Origin: Firmicutes bacterium UBA7510 | GTDB taxonomy: Bacteria; Bacillota; Clostridia; Tissierellales; Sedimentibacteraceae | Direction: 5' to 3' | Length of the DNA: 64,000 nucleotides | Assembly: GCA_002479485.1 (NCBI GenBank) | Contig: DLNM01000048.1 | Coordinates: 1 to 64,000, forward strand | In this document: positions 52,130-59,612 of the stretch, in pieces | Layout: each line of letters begins with the position of its first letter | Position numbering within the stretch: position 1 is the stretch's first letter | The notes under the pieces: model-generated | What the model was told of the DNA's origin: nothing | What the model saw: only the letters and a program-made list of their open reading frames with translations | Databases searched by the model: none | Made by a program: the position numbers and the translations under genes

Positions 52130-54308
52130 TTCCCAACTCCTCCTTTGTTAGCCCACTCACTGTTAAAAAGTCATTTAAAGATATATATGGTGGGAATTCC
52201 GTTCCACCCTCTAAAAACAATTTCTTTAATACCTCATCAAGCTTATCTTCGCCTCCCAACAATTCAGCAGCACGATTAAACATCATAGCATATCCACTAT
52301 ATGTATTAACACTTCGAAGCGTAGTATCTAAATTAACTAAATATTTTTCAGGTAATTTTTCTCTATATTCCGGATTTCTAACATAAAAATTATTTTTAGT
52401 ATTGTTAATACTATTTTCCCAAATATCTAAATAATTTTCCTTTGCATACTTATCGCCATATAGCTGTTTCATTAATCTATAAGTAGTATAAGTTGCTATC
52501 CCTTCAGAACTCCAATATAAATCTTCAGGATCCATCAGCATAACTCCAAGTCCCCACCATTGATGTATAATCTCGTGTGCTAATACTTCTGCGCCACTAG
52601 CACCTATATCTTTATTTTGTAAATTAATTGCTGTAAAGCTATCTTCACTAATAGCACTTATATTATCACGAGCAAAACCACCAAACATTAATATTGTTCC
52701 CTGGATAATTTTAAATGGTCTATCTTCTGTAAAAGCTCTGGCCCCATATTTTTCTGTACAATATCTTATTGCTGATTCCATAGCTTGAATTGCACCCAAA
52801 GACTCAATTTGTTCATGGTGCTTTTTACTATAATAAAATTCTATAGGCATACCTCCACCATTTAAATTTATCTTAATATACTCCCCTGCAAGCACCATCA
52901 TTCCTGTAACACCTTTATCATATGTTTGCCACTGATTATATTTTGGGTTAGTTTCCGATACTTTTTGTACCTCATAACCATTTGCCACAGGCGTTAATTT
53001 CTTAGGTAATTCTACCTGCATATAATACGGTGCATCTTCTTCTACCAATACCTCCGGTACCGGAGCTAAGCTTTTACCTGTTAAATGAATGTAATTACTA
53101 CTTATTAATGTACCCCCTCCAGCCATACTTTGCATAACATTCCAGAGTTTTGGACTTCCACTATATTCAACATTCATAACTAGGTCTTCTTCTGATGGCA
53201 GCTTACAACGAATATGTCTGGCCGCAATATAGTCATCCTTTAAATCTTCAAAAGCTATCTCCTGTCCATTGATTAAAATACGGTTAACCTTATATCCTGA
53301 ATTTAAAGTTAAATAAAAATCTTGATCTACCCCGGTGTTATTTCTTAATATGTATTTTATTTCACCTTTTAATTTTCCAAGCCATGACGTATTGATTGAA
53401 ATATTCGCATCCACTCTCACTAAAAACACGTCATCTACCATATAATTTTTTTCTTCTACATTCATCCAGTCTAATGGTGAATTATCAAAAAAAGGTTCAT
53501 TATACCACAGTAAGCATCCTCCAAGTATAAGACACATTGATAAAGCAATTAACCAACCTTTTTTAATACCTACAACAAAGGATTTAAATAAATTTTTACC
53601 ATATCTTCTAATGCACAATAAAGATATAATCCATATTCCCAATAGTAACAGACTCCAAACTAGTCTGTTATATCCAGCTAATCTAAAAATCATATCATTA
53701 CTAAAATCATCTGATAATAATATTAAATCAGGCATGCTCCATTTACTTAAATAGCTTTCAGAAAAATAAGTACTTTTGCTACCTATTACGAGCACTAATA
53801 TTAATATAGCACTAACATCTGTTCTTTGAATAATTTGATAACATATGGCGGATACAATACATCCAAATGCCAATGATGGAAATACATAAATTAAAAAACA
53901 GCTAATATAGTCCTTCAATGAAAATACTATATTTAATTTCCATATTACAAACGGAGCATATAGAAGCATAATTAATAATGTAGTTATTAGCGATACACAA
54001 ATAAGCGATAATAGCCTAATCAAAGCTTGCCTATATGGTGACACTATGCAATCTGTTATTTCCTTGGTATTATTTTTTGATATTCGATTCAATTCATATA
54101 AGCTTAATATTGTAAAAATAATTAAGCCAAAATTCGATACTCCTTTTACTTGTTCTGCTAAATAAACACTCGCCATCGTAGAGCCTGTTTGAGTATAAAA
54201 TCCAGATAAAAATGCAGCAAAAGTAGCTAAAATTGCTATCCATGTTATATAGCTACATAATAACCTTTTGACTTCTACACGTAGTAGATCTAATACTCTC
54301 ATTTTCAT
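52122..54308 (-). CDS. ABC-2 permease fused to an M1-like metallopeptidase domain
   Basis: 728 residues from ATG 54308 (AGAGG 7 nt upstream). Residues about 1-275 hold seven or so membrane helices, as in an ABC-2 permease. The rest faces outside: a beta-rich M1 N-terminal-like region, then a catalytic domain with HEIIHQWWG, a downstream E in YWSSEGIATY (19 residues after the second His; classic M1 has 18) and a Tyr in VNTYSGYAMMF. The exopeptidase GxMEN motif is not seen. The zinc site looks intact, so it may cut a peptide at the cell surface or during transport. Its start overlaps the second small ORF. Confidence 0.85.
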   Translation of the reverse strand: MKMRVLDLLRVEVKRLLCSYITWIAILATFAAFLSGFYTQTGSTMASVYLAEQVKGVSNFGLIIFTILSLYELNRISKNNTKEITDCIVSPYRQALIRLLSLICVSLITTLLIMLLYAPFVIWKLNIVFSLKDYISCFLIYVFPSLAFGCIVSAICYQIIQRTDVSAILILVLVIGSKSTYFSESYLSKWSMPDLILLSDDFSNDMIFRLAGYNRLVWSLLLLGIWIISLLCIRRYGKNLFKSFVVGIKKGWLIALSMCLILGGCLLWYNEPFFDNSPLDWMNVEEKNYMVDDVFLVRVDANISINTSWLGKLKGEIKYILRNNTGVDQDFYLTLNSGYKVNRILINGQEIAFEDLKDDYIAARHIRCKLPSEEDLVMNVEYSGSPKLWNVMQSMAGGGTLISSNYIHLTGKSLAPVPEVLVEEDAPYYMQVELPKKLTPVANGYEVQKVSETNPKYNQWQTYDKGVTGMMVLAGEYIKINLNGGGMPIEFYYSKKHHEQIESLGAIQAMESAIRYCTEKYGARAFTEDRPFKIIQGTILMFGGFARDNISAISEDSFTAINLQNKDIGASGAEVLAHEIIHQWWGLGVMLMDPEDLYWSSEGIATYTTYRLMKQLYGDKYAKENYLDIWENSINNTKNNFYVRNPEYREKLPEKYLVNLDTTLRSVNTYSGYAMMFNRAAELLGGEDKLDEVLKKLFLEGGTEFPPYISLNDFLTVSGLTKEELGIE

Positions 54309-54385
54309 GCCCATGCCTCTATTGCACAAGAACCCCAGTATTTATTGTGCATGGGCTCGGTGCATACTTTCTTATTATTTTTCAT
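54305..54385 (-). CDS. 26-residue peptide ORF, copy B
   Basis: ATG at 54385, TGA at 54307-54305, with AGGAGG and AGAGG inside the end of the ATPase gene as ribosome site. The ORF starts 4 nt after the ATPase stop, and its TGA overlaps the ATG of the permease/peptidase gene (ATGA). The peptide begins MKNN, then a basic pair, VCTEPMH, a variable NKYWGS stretch and CAIEAWA. Compared with copy A, 15 of 26 residues are identical, including both Cys, EPMH and AW. No signal peptide. It could be a secreted or signalling peptide, or a leader peptide controlling the next gene. Confidence 0.72.
   Translation of the reverse strand: MKNNKKVCTEPMHNKYWGSCAIEAWA
54309..54356 (-). promoter_or_regulatory. hairpin within peptide ORF B and before the permease/peptidase start
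   Basis: GCCCATGC (54309-54316) pairs perfectly with GCATGGGC (54349-54356). An alternative stem pairs GCACAA with TTGTGC (54323-54350) and shares bases with the first, so the two exclude each other. The stem ends directly before the downstream ATG. Confidence 0.6.
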
Positions 54386-54389
54386 TTCT

Positions 54390-55250
54390 TTAACCTCTAT
54401 CCTCCTGCATTATAAAATACATATAAGCATCTTCTAATGTAGGCTCAACAACTTCTGCATATTCTGGAAGTACTTCTTCAACTATTCTGCATTTAATACC
54501 ACTGATTGTATTAACTTGTGATGTTATATGCATGTGATTACTTTGTGTTATTTTTTGTTCTATTACTATGCCCACATGCCCCTGTGCTCTTAATATTAAT
54601 TCGTTAGGGGTTCCTGTGAATAATATTTTTCCATTATTAATAACTATCAAATAATTACAAGTTGATTGTACGTCTTCAATTATATGAGTAGATAAAAGTA
54701 TTAATTTATCATTAGACATGTTAGAAAACAAATTACGAAAATGTATTCTTTCTTCTGGATCAAGCCCTACAGTGGGTTCATCAAAAATAAGAAACGAAGG
54801 ATTTCCTAATAATGCTTGGGCAATTCCAACTCTTTGTCTTTGTCCTCCTGATAATGCCTTAATACGTGTTTTTTGCTTGTCATATAAATTAGTTGATTTT
54901 AAAATTTGTTCGATACTCCCTTTGGGATTATTTATTCCCTTTAATGCAGCCATATAATCGAGAAACTGCCATACTGTTAATTCATCATATAATCCAAATG
55001 TCTGCGGCAAATAACCTAATTGTGATTTTAATTTATTCTCACAGCTTTTTAATGGCTCATCATCAACCATAATTGAACCTGATGTAGGTAGCAAACCTGC
55101 TACTAATAATTTCATAAGGGTAGACTTTCCAGCACCATTAGGACCTAATAAACCAATCATATTTGGGCTTGACAGCTTCAATGAAATATCCTTCAATGCT
55201 TGCTTTCCATTAGGATATATCAAATTCAAATTTTCCATTTCTATTTTCAT
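54390..55250 (-). CDS. ABC transporter ATPase of the peptide-linked system
   Basis: 286 residues from the ATG at 55250, two bases after the copy A stop; a longer open frame to 55313 would overlap copy A in another frame. GLLGPNGAGKSTLMKLL (Walker A), ALSGGQRQRVGIAQALL (signature), FLIFDEPTVGLDPEER (Walker B) and LILLSTHIIEDV (switch) are intact. The type is that of drug/lantibiotic exporters (CcmA/LanF/NatA). It should power the two ABC-2 permeases encoded downstream. No strong ribosome site of its own is visible, so it is probably coupled to copy A translation. Confidence 0.93.
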   Translation of the reverse strand: MKIEMENLNLIYPNGKQALKDISLKLSSPNMIGLLGPNGAGKSTLMKLLVAGLLPTSGSIMVDDEPLKSCENKLKSQLGYLPQTFGLYDELTVWQFLDYMAALKGINNPKGSIEQILKSTNLYDKQKTRIKALSGGQRQRVGIAQALLGNPSFLIFDEPTVGLDPEERIHFRNLFSNMSNDKLILLSTHIIEDVQSTCNYLIVINNGKILFTGTPNELILRAQGHVGIVIEQKITQSNHMHITSQVNTISGIKCRIVEEVLPEYAEVVEPTLEDAYMYFIMQEDRG

Positions 55251-55252
55251 TT

Positions 55253-55333
55253 TTATACCCATGCACCGATTGCACAAAAAATCATTAAAGATTTGTGCAT
55301 GGGTTCGGTGCATATCCTTTCATTATTTTTCAT
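55253..55333 (-). CDS. 26-residue peptide ORF, copy A
   Basis: ATG at 55333, TAA at 55255-55253. AGGAGGAAAGG lies upstream; an in-frame TTG three codons earlier is a possible alternative start. The peptide begins MKNNER-ICTEPMH, then a hydrophobic middle (KSLMIF) and CAIGAWV. Nucleotide identity to copy B is about 73% over 81 bases, with changes clustered in the middle codons. The stop lies two bases before the ABC ATPase start. It is the first gene after the two-component system. A peptide product or a regulatory leader are both possible. Confidence 0.72.
   Translation of the reverse strand: MKNNERICTEPMHKSLMIFCAIGAWV
55257..55304 (-). promoter_or_regulatory. hairpin within peptide ORF A and before the ATPase start
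   Basis: ACCCATGC (55257-55264) pairs perfectly with GCATGGGT (55297-55304); relative to copy B the end pair changed on both sides (G-C to A-T), a compensating change. Alternatives are TGCACAAA/TTTGTGCA (55271-55299) and TGCACCGA/TCGGTGCA (55262-55112 side bases 55105-55112 excluded; actual arms 55262-55269 and 55305-55312), which compete with it. Confidence 0.6.
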
Positions 55334-55387
55334 TTCTTTCAACCTTTCCTCCTACTGAAGTGCAAAAAGTGAACTACATTCACTCTT

Positions 55388-55415
55388 CTAATAGGAAAGA
55401 GAACTTTCCTATTAG
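55388..55415. other. perfect 12-bp inverted repeat CTAATAGGAAAG
   Basis: CTAATAGGAAAG and CTTTCCTATTAG flank a 4-nt loop, directly after the terminator at 55415-55471 on the minus strand and before copy A. There is no T-run. It could be a second attenuator hairpin or the response-regulator binding site. No clear promoter was seen between here and copy A. Confidence 0.55.
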
Positions 55416-55471
55416 ATAAAAAACACTCCTTTTATTCATATTGATATATTATCAATATAATTTGGAGTGTT
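55415..55471 (-). terminator. terminator between the kinase and the peptide/ABC operon
   Basis: AACACTCC (55422-55429) pairs with GGAGTGTT (55464-55471), enclosing a second stem ATATTGATA/TATCAATAT; on the minus strand a run of six T follows. It separates the two-component genes from the ABC genes, or controls readthrough between them. Confidence 0.8.
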
Positions 55472-55517
55472 ATTGAAATAATTGTGTGTTTTTTGTGAAG
55501 ATTTTAAACCATCAATC

Positions 55518-57101
55518 TTATGCATAACTGAAAATTATTGTAAATCTTACGCCATTATTAGTATTCTCTATCGAATATTTAGTATCATATTTATCTAAAA
55601 TTAATTTTACTAAATAAAGTCCTAACCCGCTTCCTCCAGTACTTCTGTTCCTTGATTGCTCTACTCTGTAGAAAGCTTCAAATAAATGCTCAAAGGATTC
55701 TTCTGGAATACTCGTTCCACTGTTTTCTATTGTCATAACAATTTGTTCATTAGTTTTTTGCATTAGAATATCTACATTTGCACCTTCTGGGGAATAAAAA
55801 ATAGCATTACATAAAATATTATCTATAACCTTATGCAATAATTTTATATCACCTGTTATGTACACATTTTTTTCTACATCCATACTCAATTTTATATGTT
55901 TTTGCTCTAATAGCTCTTTATAAACTATTAAACAGTCGTCTAATAGACTACCTAAATTAATAGATTCTTGTTTTGATATAAAATCACGGGATTCCATTTT
56001 AGTTACCATTAATATTTCTTGAATTAAATTCTCCATACGCGAAGTTACCATAAGTGCTCTAGCCAAATATTTATCATGATCTTTATATATATCAATGCCT
56101 TCTAGCATTCCAGTTAATTGTCCTTTTAAAATAGTAACCGGCGTTTTCAACTCATGAGAAACTGCTGAAAAAAATGCTAATCTTTGTTGTTCTAGCTCAC
56201 GTTCTAAATTAATATCCTTTTGCAACGCTTCATTTGATTGTCGTAAATCATCTAAAGCATTTGATAATCTAGTAGATAATTCGTCTAAGTTTTTTCCTAA
56301 TAATCCTATTTCATCAATGCGTATATCATTGCACTTATAAGTGAAATCTAAATGAGCCATTTTTTGTGATATTTTACTTAAACGTACAATAGGTTTTGTA
56401 ATATATCCGGAATAAAAATAAGCACATATAAATGAAAATAACAGCATACAACCTAATAGCCACGGAGCTATTTTTATTAAAGATAAAACTGCTTGATTAA
56501 CCGGCTTTATTTCAGGAAATAATTGCAATGTATATTCTCCTGGTTTATCTGATAGTTCAAAATTATAGGTTAATGCTTCCGCTGTATGAACTGAATTATA
56601 TGTATATTCATCGCTATAACCAACAGCTAATTTAGATTCATCATTATTACTAATAGTTACTGTGTCATATGATTTTAAAATATTATTATCAACATTATTA
56701 TTTTGTTCATTAGAGCTCACATCTTCAATTATTCCTAATTTAGATTCATCTCCTCTAGTTTTAACTGTCATTTTAAAAAAATTAGTTTCTCCTTCTACTA
56801 TTTCAATACTAGGCATATTATTATCAACTTCATCATTTGGAGTAAAAACCACCATATTTGAGCTTATTGAAACCACAAATTTATCCACTAATTTGATAGC
56901 TTCTTCATAGGTTGAATTATTTAGTCTATCTATTAATTCTTTAGCTTTATAATCTAAATCGCTAGTCATAACCGAAGTGTATGTTATTGGGGTAACTAAA
57001 GCAATAAAACCAAAGGTTATTGCACCTGCTCCTAATAAAATAATTAAAGTTAGTATGAAAATTTTAGCTGATAAATTTTCACTTAGCTTCCTTCGCAACA
57101 C
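55518..57101 (-). CDS. sensor histidine kinase of the ABC-linked two-component system
   Basis: 527 residues from a GTG at 57101 with GAGGAG 9 nt upstream; the longer frame to 57143 lies deeper in the regulator gene. First membrane helix about 15-40, an extracellular sensor of about 165 residues rich in Asn/Asp/Ser, second helix about 215-240, HAMP, HisKA with FFSAVSHELKTPVTILKG (phospho-His), and a HATPase domain with NILCNAIFYSPEG (N box) and GGSGLGLYLVKLIL (G2). It senses an external signal and phosphorylates the regulator encoded just upstream, overlapping by 23 nt. Confidence 0.9.
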   Translation of the reverse strand: MLRRKLSENLSAKIFILTLIILLGAGAITFGFIALVTPITYTSVMTSDLDYKAKELIDRLNNSTYEEAIKLVDKFVVSISSNMVVFTPNDEVDNNMPSIEIVEGETNFFKMTVKTRGDESKLGIIEDVSSNEQNNNVDNNILKSYDTVTISNNDESKLAVGYSDEYTYNSVHTAEALTYNFELSDKPGEYTLQLFPEIKPVNQAVLSLIKIAPWLLGCMLLFSFICAYFYSGYITKPIVRLSKISQKMAHLDFTYKCNDIRIDEIGLLGKNLDELSTRLSNALDDLRQSNEALQKDINLERELEQQRLAFFSAVSHELKTPVTILKGQLTGMLEGIDIYKDHDKYLARALMVTSRMENLIQEILMVTKMESRDFISKQESINLGSLLDDCLIVYKELLEQKHIKLSMDVEKNVYITGDIKLLHKVIDNILCNAIFYSPEGANVDILMQKTNEQIVMTIENSGTSIPEESFEHLFEAFYRVEQSRNRSTGGSGLGLYLVKLILDKYDTKYSIENTNNGVRFTIIFSYA

Positions 57102-57747
57102 GATAACCAACTCCTCTAACAGTTTCCACATAATCCAAGCCAAGCTTTTTTCGTAAATTTTTAATATGACTATCGACTATTCTATCATCACCATAAAAAT
57201 CATATCCCCATAGTTTAGCAAGTATCACCTCTCTAGTTAAAACTCTGCCTTGATTTTTAAGCAATTCAAATAAAAGCTCATATTCTCTCTGTGTTAAATC
57301 TAAAATAGTATCATTTATTTTTACTTCATATGCATCCGTATCCAATTTTAGTTCTTTGTATTCAATTATATTATTTGATTGTACTGTATTTGTTCTACGA
57401 AGAACTGCTGCAATTTTTCTAAGTAATACAGGCATAGAAAATGGCTTAGTGACATAATCATCTATTTCTAAATCAAAGCCTCTAATCTGTTCCTTTTCAT
57501 TATCAAGCGCAGTTAACATAATAATAGGAACTTTTGATTTTCTACGTATTAGCTCACAAACTCCAAATCCGTCTATTTTAGGCAGCATAATATCTAAAAG
57601 CACTAAATCATAACAAGATTTATTAAAATTATCTATAGCTTCCATACCATCTGAAGCAATTTGCACAGCATATCCAGCATCTCTTAAATATGCAGATAAT
57701 AATTCTTGAATGTCCATTTCATCTTCAACAATTAGTATTTGTTTCAT
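57079..57747 (-). CDS. OmpR/PhoB-family response regulator
   Basis: 222 residues. Receiver domain with D52 in DLVLLDIMLPKIDG as the phosphorylation site, E8/D9-type acidic residues in ILIVEDE and Lys in DDYVTKPFSMP. A winged-helix DNA-binding domain follows (about 125-220), with LTQREYELLFELLKNQGRVLTRE (in part) and RIVDSHIKNLRKKL as recognition helix. It probably controls the adjacent peptide/ABC operon, as is common for exporter-linked two-component systems. Confidence 0.94.
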   Translation of the reverse strand: MKQILIVEDEMDIQELLSAYLRDAGYAVQIASDGMEAIDNFNKSCYDLVLLDIMLPKIDGFGVCELIRRKSKVPIIMLTALDNEKEQIRGFDLEIDDYVTKPFSMPVLLRKIAAVLRRTNTVQSNNIIEYKELKLDTDAYEVKINDTILDLTQREYELLFELLKNQGRVLTREVILAKLWGYDFYGDDRIVDSHIKNLRKKLGLDYVETVRGVGYRVAKEAK

Positions 57748-57903
57748 CTAAAAATCACCTCTTATATAAAAGCATATCATAGTTTTTTGAAAATTGTGTG
57801 AATTTTTATATTTTTTGCGGAGCTTTTTACCTTCATTATAAATTATACATTATTAACTATTCAACATTAACTGTTTATGTTATAATTTCCTTGAGGTGAT
57901 TTT

Positions 57904-58674
57904 ATGTATACGGTTGACTTAAATAGTGATTTAGGCGAAAGTTTTGGAGATTATGTTATAGGAATGGATAGTGAAGTTTTAAAGTATATTTCCTCTGCAA
58001 ATGTAGCATGTGGTTGGCATGCCGGCGACCCTATTATAATGAATAAGACTGTTAAAATGGCTAAAGAAATGAATGTTTCTGTTGGTGCACATCCCGGATA
58101 TAATGATTTAATGGGTTTTGGTAGAAGGAATATGACTTTAACCTTTAATGAGATAAAAATGTATGTTAAATATCAATTAGGTGCTCTCATGGCTATAGCA
58201 AAGGTTTATGATATGAAAATTCAACATGTTAAGCCTCATGGTGCTATGTATAATATGGCAGCTGTTAATTATGAGTTTGCTAGGGCTATAAGTGAAGCTA
58301 TTTATGAGGTTGATAAAAATATAATTTTACTTGGGCTAGCAAATTCCGAAATGATAAACGCTGGAAAAACTGTAGGTATTAAAACAGCAAATGAAGTATT
58401 CGCTGATAGAGCATATATGGATGATGGCACTTTAGTTCCTAGAAAAATAGAAGGTGCAATAATTAAGGATACTGACATAGTTATAAAAAGAACAATTGAA
58501 ATGATTAAGCATGGTACTGTTGAAAGTATCAATGGTAAGAAAGTTACTATAAAGGCTGATTCTATTTGCGTTCACGGCGATAACCCTAAGGCTGTAGAAT
58601 TTGTTAAGAAAATTAAAACATCACTTGAGTCTGAAAATATAAAAATAAAAAAATTAAGTGATGTGATTTGTTAA
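57904..58674 (+). CDS. pxpA: 5-oxoprolinase subunit PxpA (LamB/YcsF family)
   Basis: 256 residues, full length. DLNSDLGESFGDYVIGMD at the start, ANVACGWHAGDPIIM, VGAHPGYNDLMGFGRR and VKPHGAMYN are conserved metal- and substrate-site blocks; ICVHGDNPKAV is the C-terminal signature. With PxpB and PxpC it hydrolyses 5-oxoproline to glutamate using ATP. TTGAGGTGATTTT precedes the ATG. The PxpC gene lies 4.6 kb away on the other strand at the window end, so the set is not one operon here. Confidence 0.94.
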   Translation: MYTVDLNSDLGESFGDYVIGMDSEVLKYISSANVACGWHAGDPIIMNKTVKMAKEMNVSVGAHPGYNDLMGFGRRNMTLTFNEIKMYVKYQLGALMAIAKVYDMKIQHVKPHGAMYNMAAVNYEFARAISEAIYEVDKNIILLGLANSEMINAGKTVGIKTANEVFADRAYMDDGTLVPRKIEGAIIKDTDIVIKRTIEMIKHGTVESINGKKVTIKADSICVHGDNPKAVEFVKKIKTSLESENIKIKKLSDVIC

Positions 58675-58730
58675 ATAAGGAGTAAGAGTAAATATTAGAG
58701 TTTGTATAAAATTAAAGGGGGTTATATATC

Positions 58731-59585
58731 ATGTATACATATAAAATTTTAGACAACACAGAACTTAGCATAATTCATAAAGCATTTGTCGAGGCTTTCT
58801 CAGACTATCAAGTCAAAATGGATTTACCTTTTTCAAAGTTTGAAAATATGGTTAAACGTAGAGGTTTCATACCTGAGCTATCCATAGGGGCCTTTAACAA
58901 TGAAAAATTAATTGGTTTTGTATTAAACGGAGTTAGAAATTGGGATGGCAAGCTTACAGCCTATGATTTAGGTACCGGAGTTATACCTGAGTACAGAAAA
59001 CAAGGAATAACAAGCGAAATACTAAAAAAGGTTAAAGATTTATGTAAGGAAAACAAAATAGAAAGCTATTTGCTAGAAGTTTTACAAAACAATACTGGAG
59101 CAGTTGAACTTTATAGGAAGCAAGGTTTTCAAACTACTAGGGAGTTCGATTGCTACTACTTAAAGAGAGAAGATTTTTCACCTTCTATTAGTGTAGAAAT
59201 AAATAATGTGGAATTTTTAAATATAAATCAGTGGGAAGAAATACAAAAACTATGGGACTATAACCCTTCTTGGCAAAATTCTATTGATTCAATAAATGCA
59301 TTTTCTGACAGGTTTTCGTATTCAATTGTGACTATTGAAAATAAAATTGTTGGTTATGGTGTGGTGGAAAAAGTTACTGGAGATATTCCACAAATAGCTG
59401 TATCAAAAGAATATAGAAATAAAGGTATAGGCAAAAGTATCTTATCTGATTTATTTAATCACACAGAAGCTAACAAGCTTAGCTTGATAAATGTAGATTG
59501 TAGAGATGATAATTTTAAAAGCTTTTTAGTGAATGCTGGCTTTGTCGACTATGTAAGTCAGTATGAGATGATTTTATATTTATAG
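58731..59585 (+). CDS. GNAT acetyltransferase with two GNAT-like halves
   Basis: 284 residues. The N-terminal half has GTGVIPEYRKQGITSEILKKV (acetyl-CoA motif, in part) and NNTGAVELYRKQGFQTTREF. The C-terminal half repeats the pattern more weakly: IAVSKEYRNKGIGKSILSDLF and NVDCRDDNFKSFLVNAGF. Such double-GNAT proteins are common in Firmicutes and usually uncharacterised. AAGGGGG lies upstream of the ATG. Substrate unknown; the neighbouring genes give no clue. Confidence 0.85.
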   Translation: MYTYKILDNTELSIIHKAFVEAFSDYQVKMDLPFSKFENMVKRRGFIPELSIGAFNNEKLIGFVLNGVRNWDGKLTAYDLGTGVIPEYRKQGITSEILKKVKDLCKENKIESYLLEVLQNNTGAVELYRKQGFQTTREFDCYYLKREDFSPSISVEINNVEFLNINQWEEIQKLWDYNPSWQNSIDSINAFSDRFSYSIVTIENKIVGYGVVEKVTGDIPQIAVSKEYRNKGIGKSILSDLFNHTEANKLSLINVDCRDDNFKSFLVNAGFVDYVSQYEMILYL

Positions 59586-59612
59586 ATTTCGTTTTAAAAA
59601 TGAGGTGAAGTA

